Source: JAEUNJ01 sp052035955
Lineage (GTDB): Bacteria > Pseudomonadota > Gammaproteobacteria > Burkholderiales > Rhodocyclaceae
Assembly (NCBI GenBank): GCA_052035955.1
Contig: JBPOHD010000069.1
Span: forward strand, 1 to 33,696
Reading direction: 5' to 3'
Length of the DNA: 33,696 bases
Part shown: positions 16,737-24,957 of the stretch, piece after piece
How positions within the stretch are numbered: position 1 is the stretch's first letter
Layout of the letters: each line of letters opens with the position of its first letter
The notes under the pieces: model-generated
The model's database searches: none
Told to the model about the DNA's origin: nothing
What the model saw: the letters and a program-made list of their open reading frames with translations, nothing else
Translations under genes and position numbers: made by a program

Positions 16737-17339
16737 TTACAAGGCCTTCCCGTTGCGGATCAGCCCCACGGCGATGCCCTCGATGGCCAGGTCGTGGCCC
16801 TCGACGGGGATGGGTTCGTAGTCCGGGTTCTCGGGCAGCAGTTCGACCCGGCCGCCCCGGTGGCGCTTCAGGCGCTTGACCGTCACCTCGTCGTCCAGGC
16901 GGGCGACGACGATCTGGCCGGAACGGGCCTCCCCGGTGCGGTGCACGGCCAGCAGGTCGCCGTCGAGGATGCCGGCGTCGACCATGCTGTTGCCGCGCAC
17001 CCGCAGCAGGTAGTCGGCCCGGGGCGAGAACAGGCCGGGGTCGAGCTGCACCTTGCCGAGCTGGTTCTCGACGGCCAGCAGGGGACTGCCGGCGGCCACC
17101 GAGCCCACCAGCGGCAGGCCCAGCTGCTCGACCAGGCGGATGCCCCGGGCCGAGCCGGGCTCCAGGATGATGACCCCCTTTTTGGCCAGGGCCCGCAGGT
17201 GGTCTTCGGCGGCGTTGGGGGAAGCGAAGCCGAAGGCCTCGCAGATCTCCATCCGGGTGGGCGGCGCCCCGAGGATCTCCAGGGTGCTGCGGATGAAGTC
17301 GAGGATTTCCTGCTGGCGGGGGGTGAGCTTGGCGTCCAT
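16737..17339 (-). CDS. lexA: SOS repressor LexA
   Basis: LexA represses DNA-damage genes and cleaves itself when RecA is activated. The 200-residue protein has an N-terminal winged helix-turn-helix (TPRQQEILDFIRSTLE, 6-21; PTRMEICEAFGFASPNAAEDHLRAL, 27-51). The scissile Ala83-Gly84 is in VAAGSP. The catalytic dyad is Ser118 (RGNSM) and Lys155 (EVTVKRL). The ATG is fixed by the canonical MDAKLTPRQQ start; the upstream extension in the same frame runs through the LexA box and is not plausible. A perfect LexA box lies 22 bp upstream, so it is autoregulated. It is the first gene of the lexA-imuA-imuB run. Confidence 0.97.
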   Translation of the reverse strand: MDAKLTPRQQEILDFIRSTLEILGAPPTRMEICEAFGFASPNAAEDHLRALAKKGVIILEPGSARGIRLVEQLGLPLVGSVAAGSPLLAVENQLGKVQLDPGLFSPRADYLLRVRGNSMVDAGILDGDLLAVHRTGEARSGQIVVARLDDEVTVKRLKRHRGGRVELLPENPDYEPIPVEGHDLAIEGIAVGLIRNGKAL

Positions 17340-17361
17340 GGGTGTCTCCGGCGGCGGATGA

Positions 17362-17377
17362 CTGTATTGTTTTACAG
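17362..17377. promoter_or_regulatory. LexA (SOS) box at lexA
   Basis: CTGT-ATTGTTTT-ACAG matches the E. coli/betaproteobacterial consensus exactly, with A and T continuing outward. It lies 22 bp upstream of lexA and 165 bp upstream of the divergent 45-codon gene. It should control lexA and, by read-through, imuA and imuB. Confidence 0.93.
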
Positions 17378-17542
17378 TATCCGGAAAAATGCAAGGGGAA
17401 GCTCCCCTTGCCCGCCGCATCCCTCACGGGCCCTCCGATGCCGTCCGCCTCACCGGCCCCGCCTCTTCGGATACAATCGGACCCGATTCCGCCATTCCGG
17501 CCACCCTTGCCGGCAATGCGGCGGGCCCCCGGAGACCCGTTG

Positions 17543-17680
17543 ATGCTGTTCATCCTCTACTACATCGTCGCCATCACCGTCCTGATCCTCCACTTCACGG
17601 GCTTCCTGGCCCGCAACAACCTGGAGTGGCTGGTATTGGTGCTGGCCGTCACCGTCTTCCCGGCGGTGATCTACCTGTAG
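17543..17680 (+). CDS. Very small hydrophobic membrane protein (45 residues)
   Basis: The product is MLFILYYIVAITVLILHFTG and a further 25 residues. It has two hydrophobic helices (about 2-20 and 27-44) joined by a short polar turn (ARNNLE), a hairpin topology. GGAG lies 8 bases before the ATG. An upstream in-frame ATG at 17516 would add nine charged residues and is less likely. TACAAT near 17470-17475 may be a -10. The gene diverges from lexA and converges on the methyltransferase gene. The family was not recognised. Coding is supported by composition and the ribosome-binding site, but the short length leaves doubt. Confidence 0.55.
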   Translation: MLFILYYIVAITVLILHFTGFLARNNLEWLVLVLAVTVFPAVIYL

Positions 17681-17726
17681 GAATCCGCCGTTCCCGGGCC
17701 CGGCAAGTGCCGGCATCCCCGGGGGC

Positions 17727-18353
17727 TCAGTCCGGCCGCCGGGCGACCAGATCGATGAGGGCGGAATGGCCCTTGTGGCCGGCGCCTTCCTCGATGTGTT
17801 CCTCGTAGGCGCGCAGTTCGAGGATCTCCAGGCCGGCGAAGGCCTCCCGCAGCAGTTCCTCGGTGTAGAGGTTCTCGACGGCCGAGGGGCCGCCGGTGCG
17901 GTATTCCACCTGCTTCGGGGTGTAGCCCTGGAGCAGCAGCAGGCCACCGGGCTTCAGGGCGCCGGCCATGTGCGCGAAGAAGGCCGGCCGCCCGGCCGGC
18001 GCGACGAACTGGACGAAGATGGCCGCCACCACGTCGAAGGCGGCCACGGGCCAATCCCAGGCCATCAGGTCGGCCTGGACGAAATCCACCGTCACACGGC
18101 GGGATTCGGCCAGGCGCCGGGCCTTGTGCAGGCCCACGGGGGAAAGCTCGACGGCGGTGACGGCGAGGCCCTCCTCGGCCAGCCAGACGCTGTTGCGGCC
18201 CTCGCCGTCGGCCACGGAAAGGGCCGTCCGGCCGGGGCGCAGCCGATGGGCCTGGCGGGCCAGGAAGCGGTTCGGGGCGGTGCCGAAGAGGTAATCCTCG
18301 CCGGCATCCCGGTAGCGGCCGCTCCAGAAGGCTTCGGGATCGGGATGGGTCAT
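17727..18353 (-). CDS. Class I SAM-dependent methyltransferase, TehB-like
   Basis: The 208-residue cytoplasmic enzyme has a Rossmann methyltransferase fold. It starts DPEAFWSGRYRDAGEDYLFGTAPNRFL, as in TehB/thiopurine-type methyltransferases. Motif I is SVADGEGRNSVWLAEEG (46-62), the acidic ribose ligand is VTAVELS (65-71), and post-I residues are VDFVQADLMAW. The LKPGGLLLLQGYTPKQ stretch at about 132-147 is the family's strand 5 region. The substrate cannot be told from sequence; tellurite, selenite or thiol methylation are all possible. It lies downstream of thrC, separated by an inverted-repeat element, so co-transcription is uncertain. The ATG is standard. Confidence 0.85.
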   Translation of the reverse strand: MTHPDPEAFWSGRYRDAGEDYLFGTAPNRFLARQAHRLRPGRTALSVADGEGRNSVWLAEEGLAVTAVELSPVGLHKARRLAESRRVTVDFVQADLMAWDWPVAAFDVVAAIFVQFVAPAGRPAFFAHMAGALKPGGLLLLQGYTPKQVEYRTGGPSAVENLYTEELLREAFAGLEILELRAYEEHIEEGAGHKGHSALIDLVARRPD

Positions 18354-18363
18354 GAAGGCTTTC

Positions 18364-18504
18364 TACCGTAAAGACGCAAAGGCGCGAAGGAACTCTTTCC
18401 GAGAAAATCTCGCCAGGGACGCGCGGAGATCGCGGAAGCCGGCATGAGCCCCATCCCATGGCTTTCCTTCGCGCCCTTTGCGCCTTGGGGCCTTTGCGGT
18501 AAAG
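18364..18504. repeat. Inverted-repeat element between thrC and the methyltransferase gene
   Basis: The left arm (18365-18390, ACCGTAAAGACGCAAAGG then CGCGAAGG) pairs imperfectly with the right arm (18466-18504, CCTTCGCGCC then CTTTGCG and TTTGCGGTAAAG). About 75 bp lie between them. Related half-arms (CCTTTGCGCCTTCGCGG) occur after recQ near 6195-6213 and at the end of the REP array near 14338-14353. No gene is visible. Confidence 0.65.
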
Positions 18505-18525
18505 CCGTTTCCTTCGGCCGGATCA

Positions 18526-19953
18526 TCACACCCGGGCGACGATGAAGCGCTTGACCGCCTCCGCATCGGCGTCCATCACCTCCACCCGCTGGGGCAGGTC
18601 CTCGATGCCGTCGAAGTCCTTCGGCCGCAGCGGATCGCGGCCCAGGGCCTCGCGGATGGTCTCGGAGAACTTGACCGGCTGGGCGGTCTCCAGCACCACC
18701 ATGGGCAGGCCCGGCTCCAGGTGTTCCCGGGCCACCTTGACGCCGTCGGCGGTGTGGGTGTCGATCATGGTGCCGTGGCGCTCCCAGACGTCGCGGATGG
18801 TGGCCAGGCGATCGGCATGGCTGCTGCGGCCGGAGGCGAAGCCGAAGCCGGCCATGCGCTCCCGCCAGGGCGTGCCGTTCAGGTCGAAGCTGCCGCCGGC
18901 ATCCACTTTGGCCCACAGTTCCCGGACCACGGCCGGGTCGCGGCCCACCAGGTCGAAGACGAAGCGCTCGAAGTTGGAGGCCTTGGAGATGTCCATGGAC
19001 GGGCTGGAGGTGACGAAGGTCTCGGCCGTGCGGCGGGGCCGGTAGACGCCGGTGCGGAAGAACTCGTCCAGCACGTCGTTCTCGTTGGTGGCCAGCACCA
19101 GCCGGGCGATGGGCAGGCCCATCATGCGGGCGATGTGGCCGGCGCAGATGTTGCCGAAGTTGCCGGAAGGAACGCAGAAGGCGACTTCCTCGTCGTCCCG
19201 CGTCGTGGCGGCGAACCAGCCCTTGAAGTAATAGACCACCTGGGCCAGCACCCGGGCCCAGTTGATGGAGTTGACGGCGCCGATGCTGTACTTGGCCTTG
19301 AAGGCGGCGTCGTTGGAGACGGCCTTGACGATGTCCTGGGCGTCGTCGAACATGCCGCGCACGGCGATGTTGAAGATGTTGTCGTCCTGCAGGGAGTACA
19401 TCTGGGCGCGCTGGAAGGGGCTCATCCTGCCCTCGGGGGAGAGCATGAAGACCTTCACGTTGTGCTTGCCGCGCATGGCGTACTCGGCCGCCGAGCCCGT
19501 GTCGCCGGAGGTGGCGCCGAGGATGTTGATGCTCTGGCCCCGCTTGTCGAGCACGTACTCGAAGAGGTTGCCGAGCAGTTGCATGGCCATGTCCTTGAAG
19601 GCCAGGGTCGGCCCGTTGGACAGCTCCAGCAGGTGGAAACCCGGCTCCAGGGTGGTCAGCGGCGTGATGTCGGAAGCATCGCGGCCCGGCCGGCAGTGGC
19701 GGTAGGTGGCGGCGGTGTAGGTCCGGTCGGCCAGGGTCTTCAGGTCGCAGGCCGGGATGTCGTCCACGAACTTCTGCAGGATGCGCAGGGCCAGGGCGTG
19801 ATAGGGCAGCTGGCGCCATTCGGCCAGCTCGGCCGACGTCACCCGGGGGTAGGACTCGGGCAGGTAGAGGCCGCCGTCCGGCGCCAGGCCGCCCAGCAGG
19901 ATGTCGCAGAAGGCTTCGGACAGGCTGCCGCCGCGGGTGGAGAGGTATTTCAT
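18526..19953 (-). CDS. thrC: Threonine synthase
   Basis: ThrC converts O-phosphohomoserine to threonine with pyridoxal phosphate. The 475-residue length and the start MKYLSTRGG match the longer threonine-synthase class of proteobacteria and fungi. The PLP lysine is Lys120 in LAFKDMAMQ. The phosphate-binding loop region is SGDTGSAAEYA near 149-159, and VPSGNFGNICAGH near 257-269 is also conserved. It follows hom on the same strand with the small zinc-ribbon gene between. A short purine-rich ACGAAG stands directly before the ATG. thrB is not in the window, so homoserine kinase must be encoded elsewhere. Confidence 0.97.
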   Translation of the reverse strand: MKYLSTRGGSLSEAFCDILLGGLAPDGGLYLPESYPRVTSAELAEWRQLPYHALALRILQKFVDDIPACDLKTLADRTYTAATYRHCRPGRDASDITPLTTLEPGFHLLELSNGPTLAFKDMAMQLLGNLFEYVLDKRGQSINILGATSGDTGSAAEYAMRGKHNVKVFMLSPEGRMSPFQRAQMYSLQDDNIFNIAVRGMFDDAQDIVKAVSNDAAFKAKYSIGAVNSINWARVLAQVVYYFKGWFAATTRDDEEVAFCVPSGNFGNICAGHIARMMGLPIARLVLATNENDVLDEFFRTGVYRPRRTAETFVTSSPSMDISKASNFERFVFDLVGRDPAVVRELWAKVDAGGSFDLNGTPWRERMAGFGFASGRSSHADRLATIRDVWERHGTMIDTHTADGVKVAREHLEPGLPMVVLETAQPVKFSETIREALGRDPLRPKDFDGIEDLPQRVEVMDADAEAVKRFIVARV

Positions 19954-19989
19954 CTTCGTTTTATTCTTTCGAGATCGTTGTAGCGAGAG

Positions 19990-20256
19990 TCAGTAGAAAA
20001 TTCCTGGGCGTCCGTCTTGGCATTTAGGGCACTTTCTCTGGAAAACATCGGACCCGTTCGCCCCGTACACATAGCCGCAAATATGACATTTCATACGGTA
20101 CGCGAGTTGTCGATGATCCGTGCCCGGATTCCCTCTATGACCCTGACACTCTTGCTGGTTTCGATTCCTGTATCCGATTCGAGTCGTGCCACCATTCCCG
20201 TCTTGGAAAGGGCCCATAGCGGGAGGCGTTAACACCTTCTGGCGAATACGCGACAT
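19990..20256 (-). CDS. Small zinc-ribbon protein in the hom-thrC gap
   Basis: The product is 88 residues. Two CxxC knuckles, CHIC (57-60) and CPKC (75-78), bracket GYVYGANGSDVFQRK and should bind one zinc. A central GYRNRNQQE...GNPGTDHRQ segment resembles a family of short conserved hypothetical proteins that I recall ending in RKCPKCQGG-PG. The ATG is preceded by GAGGAGG four bases upstream, the strongest ribosome-binding site in this cluster. The hom stop is only about 25 bp upstream, and thrC starts 36 bp downstream, so it should be co-transcribed with both. The region is visibly less GC-rich than its neighbours, hinting at acquisition. Function is unknown. Confidence 0.7.
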   Translation of the reverse strand: MSRIRQKVLTPPAMGPFQDGNGGTTRIGYRNRNQQECQGHRGNPGTDHRQLAYRMKCHICGYVYGANGSDVFQRKCPKCQDGRPGIFY

Positions 20257-20281
20257 CACACCTCCTCTTCCAAAAAAACCG

Positions 20282-21588
<1,307 letters not shown>

Positions 21589-21592
<4 letters not shown>

Positions 21593-22044
21593 GGTCTCAA
21601 GTCTTTCCTGAAGCAAAAGGCCGGGATGTGGAAACCCTCCCGGAAGTAGAAACGGTGGGCGCCGGCCCGGTGGGTGCCGGAATCCAGGGCCAGGACGTCG
21701 CAGCCGAGGGCCCGCGCCTTGCCCTCCAGGTGGGCGAGCAGGGTGCGGCCGATGCCCCGGGAGCGCCGGGGTTCGTCGGTCACCAGGTCATCCACGTAGA
21801 GGCGGCGGCCCTCGTAGGTGTTCTCCACCAGCCGCCAGACGGCTACGCCGCAAACCGCCTCGCCCTCGGCGGCCAAGGCCATGCGGGCGCCGTTGGCGAA
21901 CACCGCCGCCATCCGACCGGCATAATCCGCCGGCAGGCCGGGGCGCAGTTGCCGATGCACGGCCTCGGCCCGGGCGAGCCAGGCCGGCTCCGCCAGGCGG
22001 CCGGCGCCGTCGGTCACGTCGACGACGGCGAGCTCAGGTGCCAT
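21589..22044 (-). CDS. GNAT-family N-acetyltransferase
   Basis: The 151-residue protein has the GNAT acetyl-CoA fold. The pyrophosphate-binding motif A is RRSRGIGRTLLAHLEGKA near 99-116, preceded by the strand YVDDLVTDEP. The C-terminal motif is ALDSGTHRAGAHRFYFREGF. The pattern VDDLVTDEPRRSRGIG occurs in many uncharacterised small GNATs; the substrate is unknown. The start (ATG, 22044) lies 11 bp inside the alaA end and the stop overlaps the hom start by four bases, so translation is coupled on both sides. Confidence 0.88.
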
Positions 22045-23260
22045 GCCGCTTGCGGTAGTTGCCGAGGAAGCGGGCGACGCGGCCGATGGCGTCGCGCAGG
22101 TCATCCTCGTGGGGCAGGAAGACGAGGCGGAAATGGTCGGTGTCCGGCCAGTTGAAGCCGGTGCCCTGGACCAGCAGCACCTTCTCCTCCTGCAGCAGCT
22201 CGAGCATGAACTCCTGGTCGTCCTGGATGGGATAGATCTTCGGGTCCAGGCGCGGGAACATGTAGAGCGTCGCCTTCGGCTTCACGCAGCTGACGCCGGG
22301 GATGGCCGTGATCAGGGCATGGGCCAGGTCCCGCTGGCGCGCCATGCGGCCGCCGGGCGCCACCAGGTCGGCGATGCTCTGGTAGCCGCCGAGGGCGGTC
22401 TGGATGCCGTACTGGCCGGGCACGTTGGCGCACAGGCGCATGGAGGCCAGGATGTCCAGGCCCTCGATGTAGTCCCTGGCCGGCTTGCGGTCGCCGGAGA
22501 CGACCATCCAGCCGGCCCGGTAGCCGCAGGAGCGGTAGTTCTTCGAGAGACCGTTGAAGCTGATGGTCAGCACGTCCTCGGACAGGGAGCCGATGGCGGT
22601 GTGGGTCGCCCCGTCGTAGAGCACCTTGTCGTAGACCTCGTCGGCGTAGATGATCAGGCCGTGCTCCCGGGCCAGGTCGACGATGGCCTGCAGGATCTCC
22701 ACCGGATAGAGGGCGCCGGTCGGGTTGTTGGGGTTGATGACGACGATGGCCCGGGTGTTCGGCGTGATCTTGCGCCGCATGTCGGCCAGGTCGGGCAGCC
22801 ACTCGTTGGCCTCGTCGCAGAGGTAGTGGATGGGCGTGCCGCCGGAAAGGCTCACGGCGGCGGTCCACAGCGGATAGTCCGGCGCCGGCACCAGCACCTC
22901 GTCGCCCGTGTTGAGCAGCGCGTTCATGGCCATCACGATCAGCTCGGAGACGCCGTTGCCGATGTAGATGTCGTCCAGGCCGACGCCCTTGATGCGCTTC
23001 TCCTGGGTGTAGTGCATCACCGCCTTGCGCGCCGGGAAGATGCCCTTGGAATCGGAGTAGGCGGCGGCGTTGGGCAGGTTGCGGATCATGTCCTGCTGGA
23101 TTTCCTCGGGCGAATCGAAGCCGAAGGCGGCCAGGTTGCCGATGTTCAGCTTGATGATCTTGTGCCCCTCTTCCTCCATCTGCTTGGCGCGGGCCTGGAT
23201 GGGACCGCGGATGTCGTAGCAGACGTTGGCCAGCTTGGCGGACTTGAATACGGGTTGCAT
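22034..23260 (-). CDS. alaA: Glutamate-pyruvate aminotransferase AlaA
   Basis: AlaA makes alanine from pyruvate and glutamate. The 408-residue fold-type I PLP enzyme begins KSAKLANVCYDIRGPIQARA, characteristic of AlaA. It has the conserved NPNNPTGALYP (176-186), the aspartate in YADEVYDKVLYDG near 205-217 and the PLP lysine Lys240 in SFNGLSKNYR. GYRAGWMVVSG follows. The ATG shares its A with the upstream alaC stop (TGATG). The product is clearly related in role, but not in close sequence, to the neighbouring AlaC. Exact substrate range is inferred from the family. Confidence 0.93.
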   Translation of the reverse strand: MQPVFKSAKLANVCYDIRGPIQARAKQMEEEGHKIIKLNIGNLAAFGFDSPEEIQQDMIRNLPNAAAYSDSKGIFPARKAVMHYTQEKRIKGVGLDDIYIGNGVSELIVMAMNALLNTGDEVLVPAPDYPLWTAAVSLSGGTPIHYLCDEANEWLPDLADMRRKITPNTRAIVVINPNNPTGALYPVEILQAIVDLAREHGLIIYADEVYDKVLYDGATHTAIGSLSEDVLTISFNGLSKNYRSCGYRAGWMVVSGDRKPARDYIEGLDILASMRLCANVPGQYGIQTALGGYQSIADLVAPGGRMARQRDLAHALITAIPGVSCVKPKATLYMFPRLDPKIYPIQDDQEFMLELLQEEKVLLVQGTGFNWPDTDHFRLVFLPHEDDLRDAIGRVARFLGNYRKRHGT

Positions 23261-24444
23261 CAGTGGGATCCGTCCTTCCTGAACATGGTTTTGATGCCGC
23301 GGACCGCCTGCCGGATGCGTTCCTCGTTCTCGATGAGGGCGAAGCGCACGTGGTCGTCGCCGTACTCGCCGAAGCCGACTCCCGGCGACACGGCGACCTT
23401 GGCCTCGGCCAGCAGCTTCTTGGAAAACTCCAGGGAGCCCATGGCCCGCCAGGGCTCGGGAATGCGGGCCCAGATGTACATCGAGGCCTTGGGCAGCTCC
23501 GTCGCCCAGCCGGCCTCGGCCAGCCCCTTGTGCAGCACGTCGCGGCGGGCCTGGTAGTTGGCGCGGATCGCCTCGACGCAGTCCTGCGGGCCTTCGAGGG
23601 CCAGGATGGAGGCGACCTGCAGGGGCGTGAAGGTGCCGTAGTCGTGGTAGCTCTTGATGCGCGCCAGGGCGTGCACCAGGTCCCGGTTGCCGACCATGAA
23701 GCCGATCCGCCAGCCGGCCATGTTGTAGCTCTTGGAGAGGGTGAAGAATTCGACGGCGACGTCCCGCGCCCCCGGGACCTGCATGATCGAAGGCGCCTTC
23801 CAGCCGTCGAAGACGATGTCGGCGTAGGCCAGATCGTGCACCACCAGGATGTCGTGCTGCCGGGCCAGGGCGACGACGCGCTCGAAGAACTCCAGTTCGA
23901 CGCAGCGGGCCGTCGGGTTCGACGGGAAGCCGAGGATCATCATCTTCGGCTTCGGCGTGCATTCGCGGATCGCCCGCTCCAGTTCCTCGAAGAAATCCGC
24001 GTCCGGGGTCATGCGCACCGAGCGGATGTCGGCCCCGGCGATGATGGCGCCGTAGATGTGGATCGGGTAGGACGGGTTGGGCACCAGCACGGTGTCGCCC
24101 CGGTCCAGGGTGGCGAGCATCAGGTGGGCCAGGCCCTCCTTGGAGCCTATGGTGACGATGGCCTCCGCCTCGGGATCGAATTCGACGCCGTAGCGGCCCT
24201 GGTACCAGTTGCAGATGGCCCGGCGCAGGCGCGGGATGCCCTTGGAGACCGAGTAGCCGTGGGTGTCGCCGCGCTGCGCCACCTCCACCAGCTTGTCCAC
24301 GATGTGGCGCGGCGTCTCGCCGTCCGGATTGCCCATGGACATGTCGATGATGTCCTCGCCGCGACGACGCGCCGCCATCTTCAACTCGCCGGTGATGTTG
24401 AAGACGTAGGGGGGGAGCCGCCGGATGCGGGGAAAATCCTTCAT
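23260..24444 (-). CDS. alaC: Glutamate-pyruvate aminotransferase AlaC
   Basis: AlaC is the second alanine-forming transaminase. The 394-residue PLP enzyme begins MKDFPRIRRLPPYVFNITGE, as in AlaC. Landmarks are DMSMGNPDGETP (34-45), GFPSNPTARCVELEFFERVV (172-191), VHDLAYADIVFDG and the PLP lysine Lys238 in FFTLSKSYNMAGWRIGF. The SNPTA sequence lacks the final Gly-type residue of SNPTG in many transaminases but is usual in this subgroup. The ATG at 24444 gives the family N-terminus; the in-frame extension to 24522 is GC-biased noise. It heads the minus-strand series to thrC. Confidence 0.94.
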   Translation of the reverse strand: MKDFPRIRRLPPYVFNITGELKMAARRRGEDIIDMSMGNPDGETPRHIVDKLVEVAQRGDTHGYSVSKGIPRLRRAICNWYQGRYGVEFDPEAEAIVTIGSKEGLAHLMLATLDRGDTVLVPNPSYPIHIYGAIIAGADIRSVRMTPDADFFEELERAIRECTPKPKMMILGFPSNPTARCVELEFFERVVALARQHDILVVHDLAYADIVFDGWKAPSIMQVPGARDVAVEFFTLSKSYNMAGWRIGFMVGNRDLVHALARIKSYHDYGTFTPLQVASILALEGPQDCVEAIRANYQARRDVLHKGLAEAGWATELPKASMYIWARIPEPWRAMGSLEFSKKLLAEAKVAVSPGVGFGEYGDDHVRFALIENEERIRQAVRGIKTMFRKDGSH

Positions 24445-24485
24445 GGTCGGGAGCGTCGAAGCTGCGGGCGGGGCCCGTCGGGAAA

Positions 24486-24500
24486 AAGTTATAATGTTAC
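24486..24500. promoter_or_regulatory. AT-rich candidate promoter between alaC and the Mth938 gene
   Basis: The 140-bp divergent gap contains GTTATAATGTTAC. It offers TATAAT on the plus strand (24490-24495) and CATTATAAC on the minus strand at nearly the same place, so one AT-rich patch may serve both genes. It would drive alaC leftward and the Mth938-arn run rightward. I found no good -35 on either strand. Confidence 0.4.
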
Positions 24501-24584
24501 TCAAGGCCTTGCTGCGCCGCAATTAAAGCCGCGGGCCCGGAAAAATCCCTCTCCGCGCTCCTTCCGCACGCCCTTCTCCAATCC

Positions 24585-24950
24585 ATGAAACTCCACGCCG
24601 ACAGCCGCGCCGGCAATGCCGTCACCGCCCACGGCGAGGGCTATGTGGTGGTCGGCGAGCGCCGTTTCGAGCGCAGCCTGGTGGTCACCCCGGCGCAGGT
24701 GATCGAGGACTGGGGACCGACGGACGTCGCCTCCCTGACCGCCGGCCACCTGGAAACGCTGCTCGCCACCGGCTGCGACGTGCTGCTCCTGGGCACCGGC
24801 AAGCGCCAGGTCTTCCCGCCCGCGGCCTTGCTGCGGGCCCTGGTCGAGCGGGGCCGCTCCCTCGAACCCATGGACACCGGGGCCGCCTGCCGCACCTTCA
24901 ACATCCTGCTGGCGGAAGGCCGGGCCGTCGCCGTCGGCCTGATCGTCTAG
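24585..24950 (+). CDS. Mth938-like domain protein (DUF498)
   Basis: The 121-residue cytoplasmic protein consists of a single Mth938-like domain. Typical features are GYVVVGERRFERSLVVTP near 19-36, a central VLLLGTGKRQVFPP near 65-78 and the family-conserved EPMDTGAACRTFNILLAEGR near 93-112. The family includes mitochondrial NDUFAF3 and short bacterial proteins of unknown role. The gene ends seven bases before arnT, so it is the first gene of the arn transcript or merely upstream of it. The ATG is standard. The family is certain; the role is not. Confidence 0.9.
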   Translation: MKLHADSRAGNAVTAHGEGYVVVGERRFERSLVVTPAQVIEDWGPTDVASLTAGHLETLLATGCDVLLLGTGKRQVFPPAALLRALVERGRSLEPMDTGAACRTFNILLAEGRAVAVGLIV

Positions 24951-24957
24951 GCCGTCC

